From: Takifugu bimaculatus
Lineage: Eukaryota > Chordata > Actinopteri > Tetraodontiformes > Tetraodontidae
NCBI GenBank assembly: GCA_004026145.2
Contig: CP034994.1
Coordinates: 13,062,009-13,126,008, forward strand
Reading direction: 5' to 3'
DNA length: 64,000 nucleotides
Positions 1-11,200 of this stretch are shown in pieces (position 1 is the stretch's first letter; each line of letters opens with the position of its first letter). Made by a program: the position numbers and the translations under genes. The notes under the pieces were generated by a model. The model saw only the letters and a list, made by a program, of their open reading frames with translations. It was not told the origin of the DNA and made no database searches.

Positions 1-4
1 TCTG

Positions 5-1761
5 TTAACTGTTTGACTGGCCCTGCTGTGGGTAGAGCACCAGTCCCTGAACATCAATGAGGCAGGAGAAGGTGTCTGCAGGAATCCTGTCCACCTGAAG
101 ACGGTTATTTTCCAAGTGGACCGCGGCCAACATGGAGCCGGGGTTCCGGGGGTGACAGATGCTCCACCGCCTCACCGCCCTGCACAGGTGACATAAAAAC
201 AGGTCGTTGGGATGAATAGAAAACGGATAATGTCACTCACGTCTTTCATTCAGACACATTCTACATGCCACTACATACTAACCACGATTGTGGAAACACC
301 TTAAAATAATCAGAAGAACCACTTTGAACCTTAAGCGTGGGGATTTCGTTGACCTAAAGCTGGTTCTAAGATGAATTTCATTTGTCCAGGAATTGCAAAA
401 TGGGTTCCCAAAGATCCCGCTTCTAAAAAAGGAGATTCTACCTGATGTGGTTGTTGTCAAGCCTCAGCATTTTCAGGCTTTTAAACTGTCGGATGAATGG
501 AGGGACTTCCTCCAGACGGTTGTTGTCCAGCAGGAGCTCGCTCATTGAGCGGTACGTTCCAACAAACGAGGCTCGGTCCGCGCCGCCGTCGCTCAGGTGG
601 TTGTGGGACAGCTGGAGGGACTGCAGGCCCGGCCGCAGGTGGCGGAAGGAGAAGGCCGGGACGTGAAGGATGTCGTTGTGCCGCAGGGTCAGCTTGAGGA
701 GGCGGCGGGGCAGATTTGTGGGGACAGAGGTGAACTGGTTGGAGGACAGGTCCAACGCTTCCAGAGACCTGAGAGGAGACGCAGAAGGCTGAGGAATTTT
801 CCTCTTTCAACAGCTTCTCCTTATAGTTGCGGGAAATCGTTGCGAGCAGAAAGAACTCAAGAGCTTCTGATTATCGCCTTTGAAGACACGCGTGGCTGCC
901 AAGCTGCAAGATAATCACGGTTAAATGATCCAGTAATGTAATGTTTACTGCGGCGCTCCTGTTTTATAGTCGCCCTGCGTGGCGCTTTTAGGGAGGCAGG
1001 AAGGGCAGAGCTCAGAGTGGGATACAGGCAGTGGAGCAACGGGACGCAGCGGGAGACGACGTTTAGGACCCTCACAGGTATAATATACAGCACACTGGGG
1101 GGGGGGGGGGGGGGGGGGGAGGGACTGAGAGGCACCAAAATGGTTGACGTGCAAGAAAGAGACCGAACGGCTGTGGGGAGGGTCATGGGTGCAGTTTTTT
1201 TTAAAGGCTTTGAAGGAAAAGAGTGGTACAGAGGTTCAGTGTTAGCGCGCGATGAGCCCACACAGCTGTTGTGAGTTTACAGCACAGGGCACAGCAGGAG
1301 GGAAACCTCATTTCCTGTCTGTCTGCTGTCCACAGGACGGCCAGCGGGTCCAGAACAGCCTAATGTGGCCCATTATGGAGGAGGGAGGTGATGTACCTCA
1401 CAGGCACAGCCACATATTGTGTGCCCTTTCTTTGTGGGAGGGGGGACTTTGGCTGAGATAGAGGATGCATTAAAATGATGAGCTGTAATTACCTCGACAC
1501 CGCTGATGTCACACCTCCCCTGAGCTCGCTTAAACAAGTTCAGGTTTATTCCCGTTAAAACAGACGGACTAACTCAATTATTTATAGTAATAAAGTAGCG
1601 CTGGACCAGTTCACCCACTGGTTCTGCTGCCAGTAGCAGGGCAGCGATCCACCACTGCTACCAGCTCCACCTGGTATTAATGAGCAAAGGGACACACAGT
1701 TCTGTACCTTCAAACTCACTGACTCCCACATGTACAAAACTGACACACACCGCACGCGCGC

Positions 1762-1792
<31 letters not shown>

Positions 1793-4700
1793 CGAGAGAG
1801 AGAGAGAGAGAGAGAGAGAGCATGCAAGTATATACTATATTATGATTATCTATAGATAATAATCAGTGTTATGGGCCTGTAGGTGAATGGGCCTATGACA
1901 TCACTGCAGTAGGGGTGATGTCATAAGCGTCGCAGCACATTTATAGTTTTTAAATGTGGAGAACAAGCCAGAGGTTACCATGCTGACGCCTCACTAATCT
2001 TCCAGGAGGCGAGAATTTACAAGCATAAAGAACTATGCAATTTGACATAAGTGTCATCTATTATGAGTTTCTCTGGTCTTCCACAGTTCTCCTTTTGGGG
2101 GGAACCAAACTCCTACTGATCAGCCAACGATGGAGGGAAGATGCGTCAGGTGATGAGTTATTCTGGCCATAACTTATTTCGGATTGTTGGTTTTCTGTTT
2201 TGTGTTGTTTGTTTTTAATCTCGTGTCAGGTGGCAGAGCCGTGAACATTTGTAGCACTTGTTGCGTGTACGGCCTCTCCAATGAAAACACCGCCGTCCTA
2301 AATATAACCTGTTTGCCACCGACAACACACCCTGAAAAGGAACCTAATTAAAGCCATTCACTTGACATCTGTGTCAAGTGGCGTGTTTTCCTCCGCACAC
2401 GTGCTTGTTTTCCTGCTTACGCGGCATCGGTAAACGAGCCGTCTTCGGGGCGAGTTGCGGCACAGCACGCCAGCCACATTTAGAGAGAGACTTCGAAACC
2501 GAAGCTAATTAAAGCAATTAAAAAAATATAAGACAGGAACGCTTCCTTTAATCTACAATAGGTGCAAAGAAAAACCCAGCCTCCACTCCCTGCAGGCCTG
2601 TGGGAGGCCTACAGCAGCAGCACCGTGGCGCAGAGGTGCAACACACTGCAGTTTTCAGCATGTAATCTTTAACCAATTTACTTTTCTTCTCCCCGTTTTG
2701 CAGATGTAATGTATCCAGGAGCAGCTCAGCGTGGGTTTGGTCATTGGAGGTCTGCAGAGTAAATGATTCCATCTACAGGGAACCTTTGAGTTTTATGGCA
2801 ATCAGGTCTCGCTAATGAAATTTGCTCCCTGTCCCCTGCTGTGAGGGGCTGAGGTCATTGCGCCTTTTAAATGGAGGAGGAGGCTCCAGCAGCTGCCAAG
2901 CTCTGCAATAACCAGCTCAGTGACCTGTCAGTGTTCCACTTCTAATCAGAATCATATATTAAAAATACAATTCATCTCATTTTCTGTGCTGACTCATTCA
3001 TAAATTACTATCTGAAATCCCCTGACTTTGTTTTCTCTTTGGTCTTCGTTAGCCTGAAGCTCCTACTGCAGGTTTACACGGATCGCAGGGAGAAAGAGAA
3101 GAAAAAAAACCCCACTGGAATTCACTATATTTAACACAACACACAAGCGTGTGCATGCACGCACGCACCCCATCAAAGGCAGACAAATGTATGCGTGTGC
3201 GCATGCAGCAGCTGTCAAAACCTCAGTGAAATGTGTGAGTGTGTGTAGAGATGGTGCTTGATTGTGCCTGTTCCTGTGCACGGGGCTTTTTGGTTTTGAA
3301 TTTCTGCTCTATCTGATATTGATGATGAAACTAATGATCACATCTGCTAAAACCTGCAGCTGATGCTGGAAGCGTGTAATGGTGAATCTTGTGATCTTTA
3401 AAGTGCCAAAAACACTCACTAATTACAGCTCAGACCTCTTTTTTTGCAGCCAGAGCTCCCAGAAAGGCCAAACTACATCAGCCTGTCCTCTTGTGGCCGA
3501 GAAAAGAACTGCGTGTTTTTAAAGGATGGATGGATGGATGGATGGATGGATGGATGGATGGATGGATGGATGGATGGATGGATGGATGGATGGATGGATG
3601 GATGGATGGATGGATGGATGGATGGATGGATGGATGGATGGACGGACATACTTGAGGTGGCTCCAGGTGCTGGCAGGGACGCTCTGATCATGCAGCTGAT
3701 TGTGACTCAGATCCAACAGCCTCAGGTGGCTGCAGCCCTTCAGCGCCTCCTCTGTCACCCTGTCAATCATGTTCCCGCTCATCTTCAGTGTCTGCGGCAA
3801 ACATTTGAGACACGCAGATGGAGATGTCTTAGGGTGTGAAGGTGAAGTCTGGCCTGAGTACAGTACTCTTTTGACTTTATAAACTGTATTTAGCTGTAGA
3901 TTTTATTGTATTTTTCTATATATTTGTTAATGCTATAGCATTCCTTTTGATATCAGAAGCACATTCAGTCAGATATTATGACACTGGCAGACCTGAAGAG
4001 AGCGAGGAAGGCCCAGGGGGATGGAGGTGAAGTGATTTTTGTCCACATGGAGGCTCAGGAGCTTTTCTGCTGGTCTAAATGCTAATGGTGACACAGTGGA
4101 TTCATGGAGAGCGTTCCCAACCAGCTCCAGATTCAGCAGGTTCACCAGGCCTTGGAGCACACTACAGTTACTGTCAGCACATCACAGAACGTTGCTCAGC
4201 CACCACGTCCACAGAAATGGAGCTTTACCTGTGAAACAGTGAGGGCTGAGAGTGCCGATCTTGTTATTGTTCATCTTGAGGACTTCCACAGATGGAGAAA
4301 GTGCTGGAACGCCGCTGAGCCTGTTGCTATCCAGATCCAGCTTCTTCAGAAGGGTCAGACTCTGAAGCAGATTAGAACGATAAAACAGAGCCATTATTTT
4401 AAATCATCTGCCTGGTCCGAGCTTTAGTAACACCACCCCGCGAGAGAGCTGGGACTGTAGTCAGGAGTAAATGAGGAAAAACCTCGCTCTGAGAATAAAT
4501 CTCAATTATACTTCAGCGGTGCTTGGCTGACTGCTTCCTCCAGCCAACCCTGCCAGAGCGTAGACTGGTGGCCTGCAGTGATCGGTCAGACTGGGATTGC
4601 TGCCTCAGCGTGGTCCACGTTTCGGCCTGCGGTCTTTTGGTTAGATTATTCTTAGAAAAGATCAGCTAATGCTCTTCAGCCCTCTTTTTTGCTGCACTCA

Positions 4701-6588
4701 TGTGGGATTGGACCTGTTTTTATTCCAATTTTAATGCAAGGTGACCTCCAAACTCGACACGCTTAACGGGCTCTAGATTTTATTGATGAATCAGATCTGA
4801 GGCAACACACAAGCGCTCTATAAAGAGCAACAGGTTAAAAGCTTATCTTTAAATATGGTTCTTTTTTTTAATTTAGAACAGAATTGACGCAGAACTTGAA
4901 CTCACCGACAGGCTGTTGCTGCCAAATGACTCATCGTTCAGGCTGTTTTTACTCAGGTCCAGCGTGTCCAGGTTGAGCAGACCAGAGAAGTCCTGTGCCA
5001 TCACCATGGTGACGTTGTTCTCTTTCAATGTAAATAAAAGGAGGTGTGCTGTTAGATACAGTGTGGTTTCACCATTGTGGGAGTGGATACAGTCAGGTGA
5101 TGTAGAACAGGATCGTGGTATTCTGGGATATCCTGGACACACACATGCATGTGCATGCACACACGAACACACACCTGCCATGTTGAGGTTTGTAGCCTCC
5201 AGATTGTGAATGATTGGCAGGTGAGTCATGCTGAGGCCCCTGCAGCTGATGGCTCCAGTCTGTAGCCTGACATCGGCTGAGAGCAGCTTCTGTTAGGTTA
5301 CTGGGAGGCTCTGCCTCTCCTCCTCCCTCTCCTTGTCCTTCTCCGCCTTCTTCTCCCTCTCCTCCCTCGCTTCCTTCTCCTCCCTCTCCTTGTCCCTCCC
5401 CTCCTCCCTCTCCTTGTCCCTCTCCTCCTCCTCCCTCTCCTTCTCCTTCTTCTCCCTCTCCTCCCTTGCTTCCTTCTCCTCCCTCTCCTTGTCCCTCTCC
5501 TCCTCCCTCTCCTCCTCCCTCTCCTTCTCCTGCTTCTCCCTCTCCTTCCTCCCCTTCTTCTCCCTCTCCCTCTCCTCCTTCTCCCTCTTCTCCTTCTTCT
5601 CCTTGTTCTCCTCCATCAGATTCTTCTTCTTCCTCTTCTTCTTCCTCTTCTTCTTCCTGATACAGAAGAAAATGATCTATAAGTCAGGAAGCAAGTTAAC
5701 ACTTGTAATTATCCTAAATATTATACATTGTACCTCCTCCTCCTCGTCATCATCATCGTCGTCGTCATCATCGTCGTCGTCGTCATCGTCGTCGTCGTCT
5801 TCGTCATCTTCATCATCTTCATCACGTCTTCTCTGCTGACCCATGAGTCGTTGCTTCTCAGCATGAAGTTCTCTGAGCGCTGCCATCAGAGTGCTGCTCT
5901 CCTCTCTGCTCACACTGCTCCTCCATCCCAACAGGGGGCGCCCTAACCCGGCCTGTGACGAGCAGCAGGGAGACACAGGTGTGATTTTCAGTATCTGGCC
6001 ACGACCGAAGCCGCAGGTGAAAACGAAGGACATCACTGTCACTTACTATTCTGTATGCTGTGGACTCCACTGGAGCTGCATGTCTCCTCCTTCCCCAAGA
6101 ACTGCTCATTCTTCTACTTCTTCCTCTTCTCATCCTCCAGACATGGTCTCCTGGATGCTCATTCTTCTCTTCCTGATGAGGTCTGTGCTCTTTCCCTGCT
6201 GCAGTAAGTACAGAGAGATGGAGACAGTGTCTCTGCCTGAACAGCACTTTTCTTTGTCGCCAAACTCGGGTTGAGGCACATTATATGAATAATGTACACA
6301 AAAAATTGTAGATGGAGTTCAAGGGATTCATCTTCAGTTTTCTTTACTTTTTGATGATAAAAATAAAATAAAGGAAGAAAAGTTGATTTTACCCGGAGAC
6401 GGAGATGGGCTGGAGTCGTCGGTATTTAAGCTCGGCGCTGGGATTCCTGGTGGGTGTCCAGCGGCTGCTTCACCTCCATTTGTCTCCCTCAAATGTTCCA
6501 TGTACTCGTCCTCTGAAGTGTCCCTGCTCTGTCCTGATAAAACTGTGCACAGACAGACCAGCAGCACGCACATCCCTGTGGTCCCCAT
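5..6588 (-). CDS. ecm2: ECM2-like secreted leucine-rich-repeat matrix protein
   Basis: This is a secreted extracellular-matrix LRR protein. Coding exons read on the minus strand are 6393-6588, 6047-6198, 5734-5952, 5175-5289, 4906-5021, 4229-4361, 3993-4150, 3652-3791, 442-768 and 5-179, and all join in frame to give roughly 575 residues. The start MGTTGMCVLLVCLCTVLSG is a signal peptide. A basic segment follows, then a long poly-Asp/Glu run, then an LRR N-cap (AISCRGLSMTHLP) and tandem LRRs such as LDLSKNSLNDESF, LDLDSNRLSGVPAL and LTLRHNDILHVPAF. The C-cap has ICHP, HLENNRLQVDRIP and FSCL, closely resembling the end of human ECM2 (HLENN then FSC). The von Willebrand C domain of mammalian ECM2 is not visible, so this is a shorter form or a paralogue. 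The acceptor at 4150 was chosen because it gives CFTGLVNLL in phase. Family is sure; orthology to ECM2 is likely. Confidence 0.85.
1097..1119. repeat. poly-G run, 23 bases
   Basis: An uninterrupted run of 23 G lies in the large ecm2-like intron (769-3651). It could form a G-quadruplex or be an assembly-length artefact. No gene is seen around it. Confidence 0.95.
1761..1820. repeat. compound (GT)n(GA)n microsatellite
   Basis: A GT run passes directly into a GA run of about 20 units with one interruption. It is intronic to the ecm2-like gene. The rest of the 769-3651 intron shows no coding signal. Confidence 0.95.
3524..3645. repeat. (GGAT)n microsatellite abutting a splice donor
   Basis: About 30 units of GGAT run up to position 3645. 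On the minus strand the ecm2-like exon 3652-3791 ends with donor GTATGT at 3651-3646, so the array starts within a few bases of the 5' splice site. Confidence 0.95.
5293..5665. repeat. polypurine/polypyrimidine tract, (GGAGAA)-like
   Basis: The minus strand is almost pure purine for about 370 bases. One minus frame would encode a Lys/Glu/Arg run of about 120 residues that ends at a TAA two codons upstream of the acceptor of exon 5175-5289. Because the poly-Asp exon (5734-5952) joins exon 5175-5289 in phase 0 without it, I treat it as probably intronic. A coding role is not excluded. Confidence 0.8.
5735..5826 (-). repeat. coding (GAC/GAT)n array, poly-Asp
   Basis: An imperfect trinucleotide array in the ecm2-like exon 5734-5952 encodes an uninterrupted Asp-rich then Glu stretch of about 30 residues. 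Acidic tracts in matrix proteins commonly bind calcium or mineral; that role here is inference. Confidence 0.9.
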
Positions 6589-7108
6589 GTCCAGATCCTC
6601 AGGAAAACACCAACAACAAAAGTCAGAGAGCAGCGAGAGCTGATGTTCTCCCGCAACCTCTGAGGGAATGATGACAGGATGAAGGACAGAGAAAAGAGGG
6701 AGGGAAGGAATACCCAAGGGAGAGAGAGGTGGATCAACCCTGGCATTGTTGGTGCAGGTCCTGGAACCTTGTGCTGTGGGATTCTCGGCCCCGCCCTGCA
6801 CCTCTGTGGCCCCTCAAGCCCTCCCAAGAGTCTGTTCATGCGAGGGTGCGTGGAACAAAACCAATGAGGCCGAGCAGAGTGGCCCGCAGAGGTGGGAGAC
6901 GGGTCAGGCTGGAGACAACCTTGTTTGGCCAAGCTCCGCTGGCGTCCATGTACGAAAGGACACACAACGGAGCGCGTCTGTGCGCTTTCACACCCATCTG
7001 CTGCAACGCTCCTGCCTGCCCTTGGTTCTCACCCATGAGCCAAGTCAAAAATCAGCCTTTCACTGGGGTGAAAACCTGCTGACAGACCCGTTTTATTTGT
7101 ACAGTGAC

Positions 7109-7132
7109 CACACACACACACACACACACACA
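7109..7132. repeat. (CA)n microsatellite
   Basis: About 12 CA units lie between the tkt 3' end and the ecm2-like gene. Confidence 0.95.
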
Positions 7133-7247
7133 GAATAATGATTTGTATCATTATTAGGTCCAATCCGCAGCTTCCCTGCAGACGTGCACCAAATGGAGGA
7201 TCCCAGCAGCAAACACTGAAAACTGTCGGTCCAAATTTTTCCAAAAG

Positions 7248-7253
7248 TTTATT
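7248..7253 (-). terminator. candidate tkt polyadenylation signal
   Basis: AATAAA on the minus strand, about 1 kb downstream of the tkt stop codon. The choice among possible signals is inference. Confidence 0.4.
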
Positions 7254-8233
7254 TAGACAGTGAGAAAAGCCTAAAATGAACCACCAGCCACGTCCAACCC
7301 TTCCTTAACCTCATGTCAACATCCTGTGAGTTAACGTCCTGCCCTTCTATGGCATCAACACTCATAATAGCGCGGGTGGGGATGAAAACAGAAAATAAAT
7401 ATTGGGAGTTGTCATTTTTACCAAGGGACATTTTCCACATCCTTATTTGTGCACATATAAAGTCTTGGTGATGCCTTCACTGACCACCGGCTGGATCTAT
7501 TTGTCCCTGCACAGGGAGCATGTTGTTGTGCAGAACAGTGACAATGGACCCATTAAAGAAAGTAAAAATCGTTTCATTTTCTGGAGCTACCAGAATCAAA
7601 TCAATCACATAAACAGCAGAATGGGACATTTCACCAGGCAACAGCACTGATGCAATAGTGACGAACAGAGTACCTCCAAATAATAAATAATGTACATGTT
7701 TACCTGTCAATTCTGAAGGCGTGGGGGAAAGAGACCTTTGATATCATTTCATAAATGTTATTTATCATTGAAGTCAGTAAAACAAACAACAGTCACAGGT
7801 GAATTACTTTAATTGAGACATGGGACACTTCCGTACTGTGGAGACTAATGTCCAGGTGAGCAGGAATCAGGAGGAACGCACATGTTTCATACCAGAGACA
7901 AGATTTCTCTTTTTTAAAATAGTAAATTGGGGGAAAAAAAGTTTTACATAAAGCAGGGAATGTCTGAGTGAAGCTTAAGGTTTTAGCAACAAACATTTGT
8001 CAAATTTAAGGACACACTGACAGAACGTTTTAGCGTGGCAGGAGCAAAGAATGAGTATTTGAGTCATCAGTAAATCACTGAGAATTAACAGTTTCAACAC
8101 TGCACTCATTTCCACCTCCAGCAGTCACATGATTAGATCTTCACGCTACACCCCGATATCCCTACAAGATGTTTACAGATCTCCAAACGCAGAATGAGAC
8201 AGAACAGAAGGAGTTAGCGAGCCCGGGCAGTCC

Positions 8234-11200
8234 TTAGTTTGCAAAGGTCTGACGCACAGCATTGGCGATGTGCTTGGCGCTGATGCCGAAGAAGTCGAGC
8301 AGCTCCTGAGGCTTTCCACTGCGAGGGACGCCGTCAACAGCCAGCCGGGTCACGACGATGCCAGGCTCCTTTCCCACTGCTGACAGCACCGCTTCCCCAA
8401 GTCCGCCTGGGCAAAGACAGGCGAGTGTTAGCAGGAATTGGTTCCAAAGAACATCATTGGTGCAAACCAGTAGTAACTAATGAACCCACCCTCCCTGTAG
8501 TGGTCTTCCACAGTGATGATCAGTCCTCCTGTGGCTCTGGCACTGGCCACAATGGTAGCTGCATCCAGGGGCTTGATGGTGAAGGGGTCAACCACAGCGA
8601 ATGTTTGTCCCTGGGGAATTCATTTGGAAATTAAGACAACTGTGCAAGTAAGGTCATGAAGTGTTTACAATTGTCCACTAGAGGGGGGTGTTGGATTTAC
8701 CTTCACTGGCCAATATATCAGCAGCAGCCAGGGCCTCGTGCAGAGTAACACCAGCGCCAACCACAGTCACACGGTCAGTGTCAGACTGACGCACCACCTG
8801 GTGAAGGATAACCATTTTCATTCACTGGAGCCTAGTTTTGCATTAGTGGTCGTGGAGCTCATCAGTACCTTGGCAACGCCCACTTCAAACTTCTCGTCTG
8901 GGGAGTAGATGACAGCAGTGTCTGGTCTGCTGGTGCGGATGAAACAGATACCCTGTAAAAGATAAATATGAATTAGGTTTCCTCTGTATTACTATAAAAA
9001 CGTTTTATACGATTTAAGTACAAACCTTTGTGTTGGCAGACAACTCGACAGCCCTTTCTGTGGACACGGCATCACTGGGATAAAACACAGTGCATGTTGG
9101 GATGGCACGGAACATGGCCAAGTCCTCCAAGGCCATCTGGGAGGGGCCATCTTCTCCTGTAGTTGGAGCAGTTAGATAATGGGTGAGACACCAGTCACCC
9201 TTGTAGAAAACTAGTGACAGTCAAGTGTAAAGCTTACCAATGGAGACCCCACAGTGGGACCCCACCAGGTTGACATTAGACTGGGAGATGGCTCCCATAC
9301 GGATCTGGTCATAGGCTCTGGAGAAGAAAGCAGCGAATGTGCTGGCAAAAGCAACGGTACGGTCACGGGTGGCGCAGCCGATGGCAACTCCTACCTACAG
9401 CAGCAGGGAAGACATCAGCAATGTAAGTTTATTTTAACTACAGAGGCTCTTAGTTTATTACTGCTCACAAATGAGCAGCAGTCCCCAAAGGCTCAGATTA
9501 ACATGCTGGAGAATGAATAGAAACAGATTAGACCCATTTGGAGCAGATTATGGAACTAAAGAGGACAGTGAACACAGATTATCAGCATTTCATAAGTCAA
9601 GCTGCGGCTGAGTATTTAAAAAGGCCTCTGAAGACAGAAATACTACGCACCATGTTCTGTTCAGCGATGAAGCACTCGATGTAACGATCGGGGAAGGCTT
9701 TCTTGAAAGTCTCCGAGAAGGTGGAGTTCTTTGTGTCTCCATCGAGGGCCACCACTCTCTGGCTTGCCTGGCCCAGTTTAGCCAGGGCCACGCCATACGC
9801 TCGCCTGGTTGCCATCTTGGCGAGAGACGGAAAGGACATGGAACACATCAATAAAGCCCCAGTCTCTTGCATGAGCACACGTGCACCAAATGACAGTGCT
9901 AAACTTCATATGAATAATTAACTATGCTGGACATGTTCTCAAAATGTACCTTATCTCCCTTTTTGTATGCAGGAGGCGAGGGCAGGGAGATGGGGCTAAG
10001 GTCTGCTGGTGCAGTGTCCTCTTTAGGCAGTTCAGGGCACAGGGTTTTGTTGGGCACTTGGATCTCAGCTGCCAGGTCTTTCAAAAGCTCATCCACCCTG
10101 TCCTTGGGGATGGGTTTACCGTGCCAGTTGTCAAGATCTTCAATATCTTGAGACACAGAATAAGAGCATTTTCAGCAATTTGAGGTTTATTTTTCTGTCT
10201 GCAAGATATAGAAATGCCACACCCACTTTTGAGTCCTTTGCCCTTGAATGTCTTTGCAACAATGCATGTGGGTTTGCCCTGAACCTGCTGGGCTTGCCAG
10301 AAAGCTTTGCACAGCTCCTCCACACTGTGGCCATCTACAACATAAGTGTTCCACCTTCAAAAACAAGAGCATACACAACATTAGAATAAATAAATAAATG
10401 CACATTACAACTACCCCCCTCAAACACAGAGGACAAGGTCACTTAAACATGTTAAAAACCAAACTTAACAGAGAGTAACGGAGGAACGAGGCAGAAGGAT
10501 CAAACATTGAGTCTGACCATTTAACCCAAGACTGTAATAGTCAACTTTTAAGTGCTCATTTACATTCAAAGCTGCACATATATGCAGTTAGTTTCCAGAC
10601 AATATTAGCCAACAGTCAAGTGTTTTATACAAAACCAAACAATACAAGTGGAAGACGTTTGGCACTGACCCGAATGCTTCGCAGCGCTTGCGGTAGGTCT
10701 CCGTGTCATGCTTCAGGGGTGCAGCCTCACTCTGGCCCAGACGATTGACGTCCATGATAGCCACAATGTTGTCCAGCTTGTAGTGGGAAGCGAAGGCCAT
10801 GGCCTCCCACACGGAGCCCTCCGAGCACTCTCCGTCACCCAGCAGGCAGTACACACGGTAGCTACACAGAACAGAGGCAGACACACTAAACCATGCTGAT
10901 CTCTTGATACTTACGGTTCTAATCAGATGGATGTCGTTACAGATAAAGAGTAAATTAGTGAAGCTAAAATCAACATTACCACACTCGACACATGTTGAGC
11001 CGATTCTTTATAAAAGTTATCTTAGAGAAACTTCAGAGAAGCCACTCATTGGCCTGATCCCAGGCTCCGTCAGTGTAGTGTAACACAATTACATCTACAC
11101 TACTAGAGGCTTATCACTTAATGAGATAACACTGCTATTGGCCATCTACCACTAAAGACATTAGACTATTATTCAATACTGTCCAGGTTAAACTAGTTCA

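Larger units (their letters stand above)
6589..8233. other. intergenic: ecm2-like promoter side and tkt 3'UTR
   Basis: No conserved ORF is visible. A minus-strand AATAAA (plus TTTATT) at 7248-7253 is a candidate tkt polyadenylation signal, which would give tkt a 3'UTR of about 1 kb. A (CA)n run lies at 7109-7132. The interval upstream of the ecm2-like start codon (6589-7100) is moderately GC-rich, with no motif I can name. Confidence 0.5.

Noticed and set aside
857..1274. ORFs around 0.85-1.27 kb on both strands
   Set aside because: Intronic. They span the poly-G run and show no conserved pattern.
3444..3839. 131-codon plus-strand ORF with tandem GWMD
   Set aside because: Produced by the GGAT microsatellite and the antisense of an LRR exon.
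5333..5839. Plus-strand Ser/Leu/Phe-rich ORF of 168 codons
   Set aside because: Reverse complement of the purine tract and the poly-Asp repeat. Low complexity, with no start context or homology.
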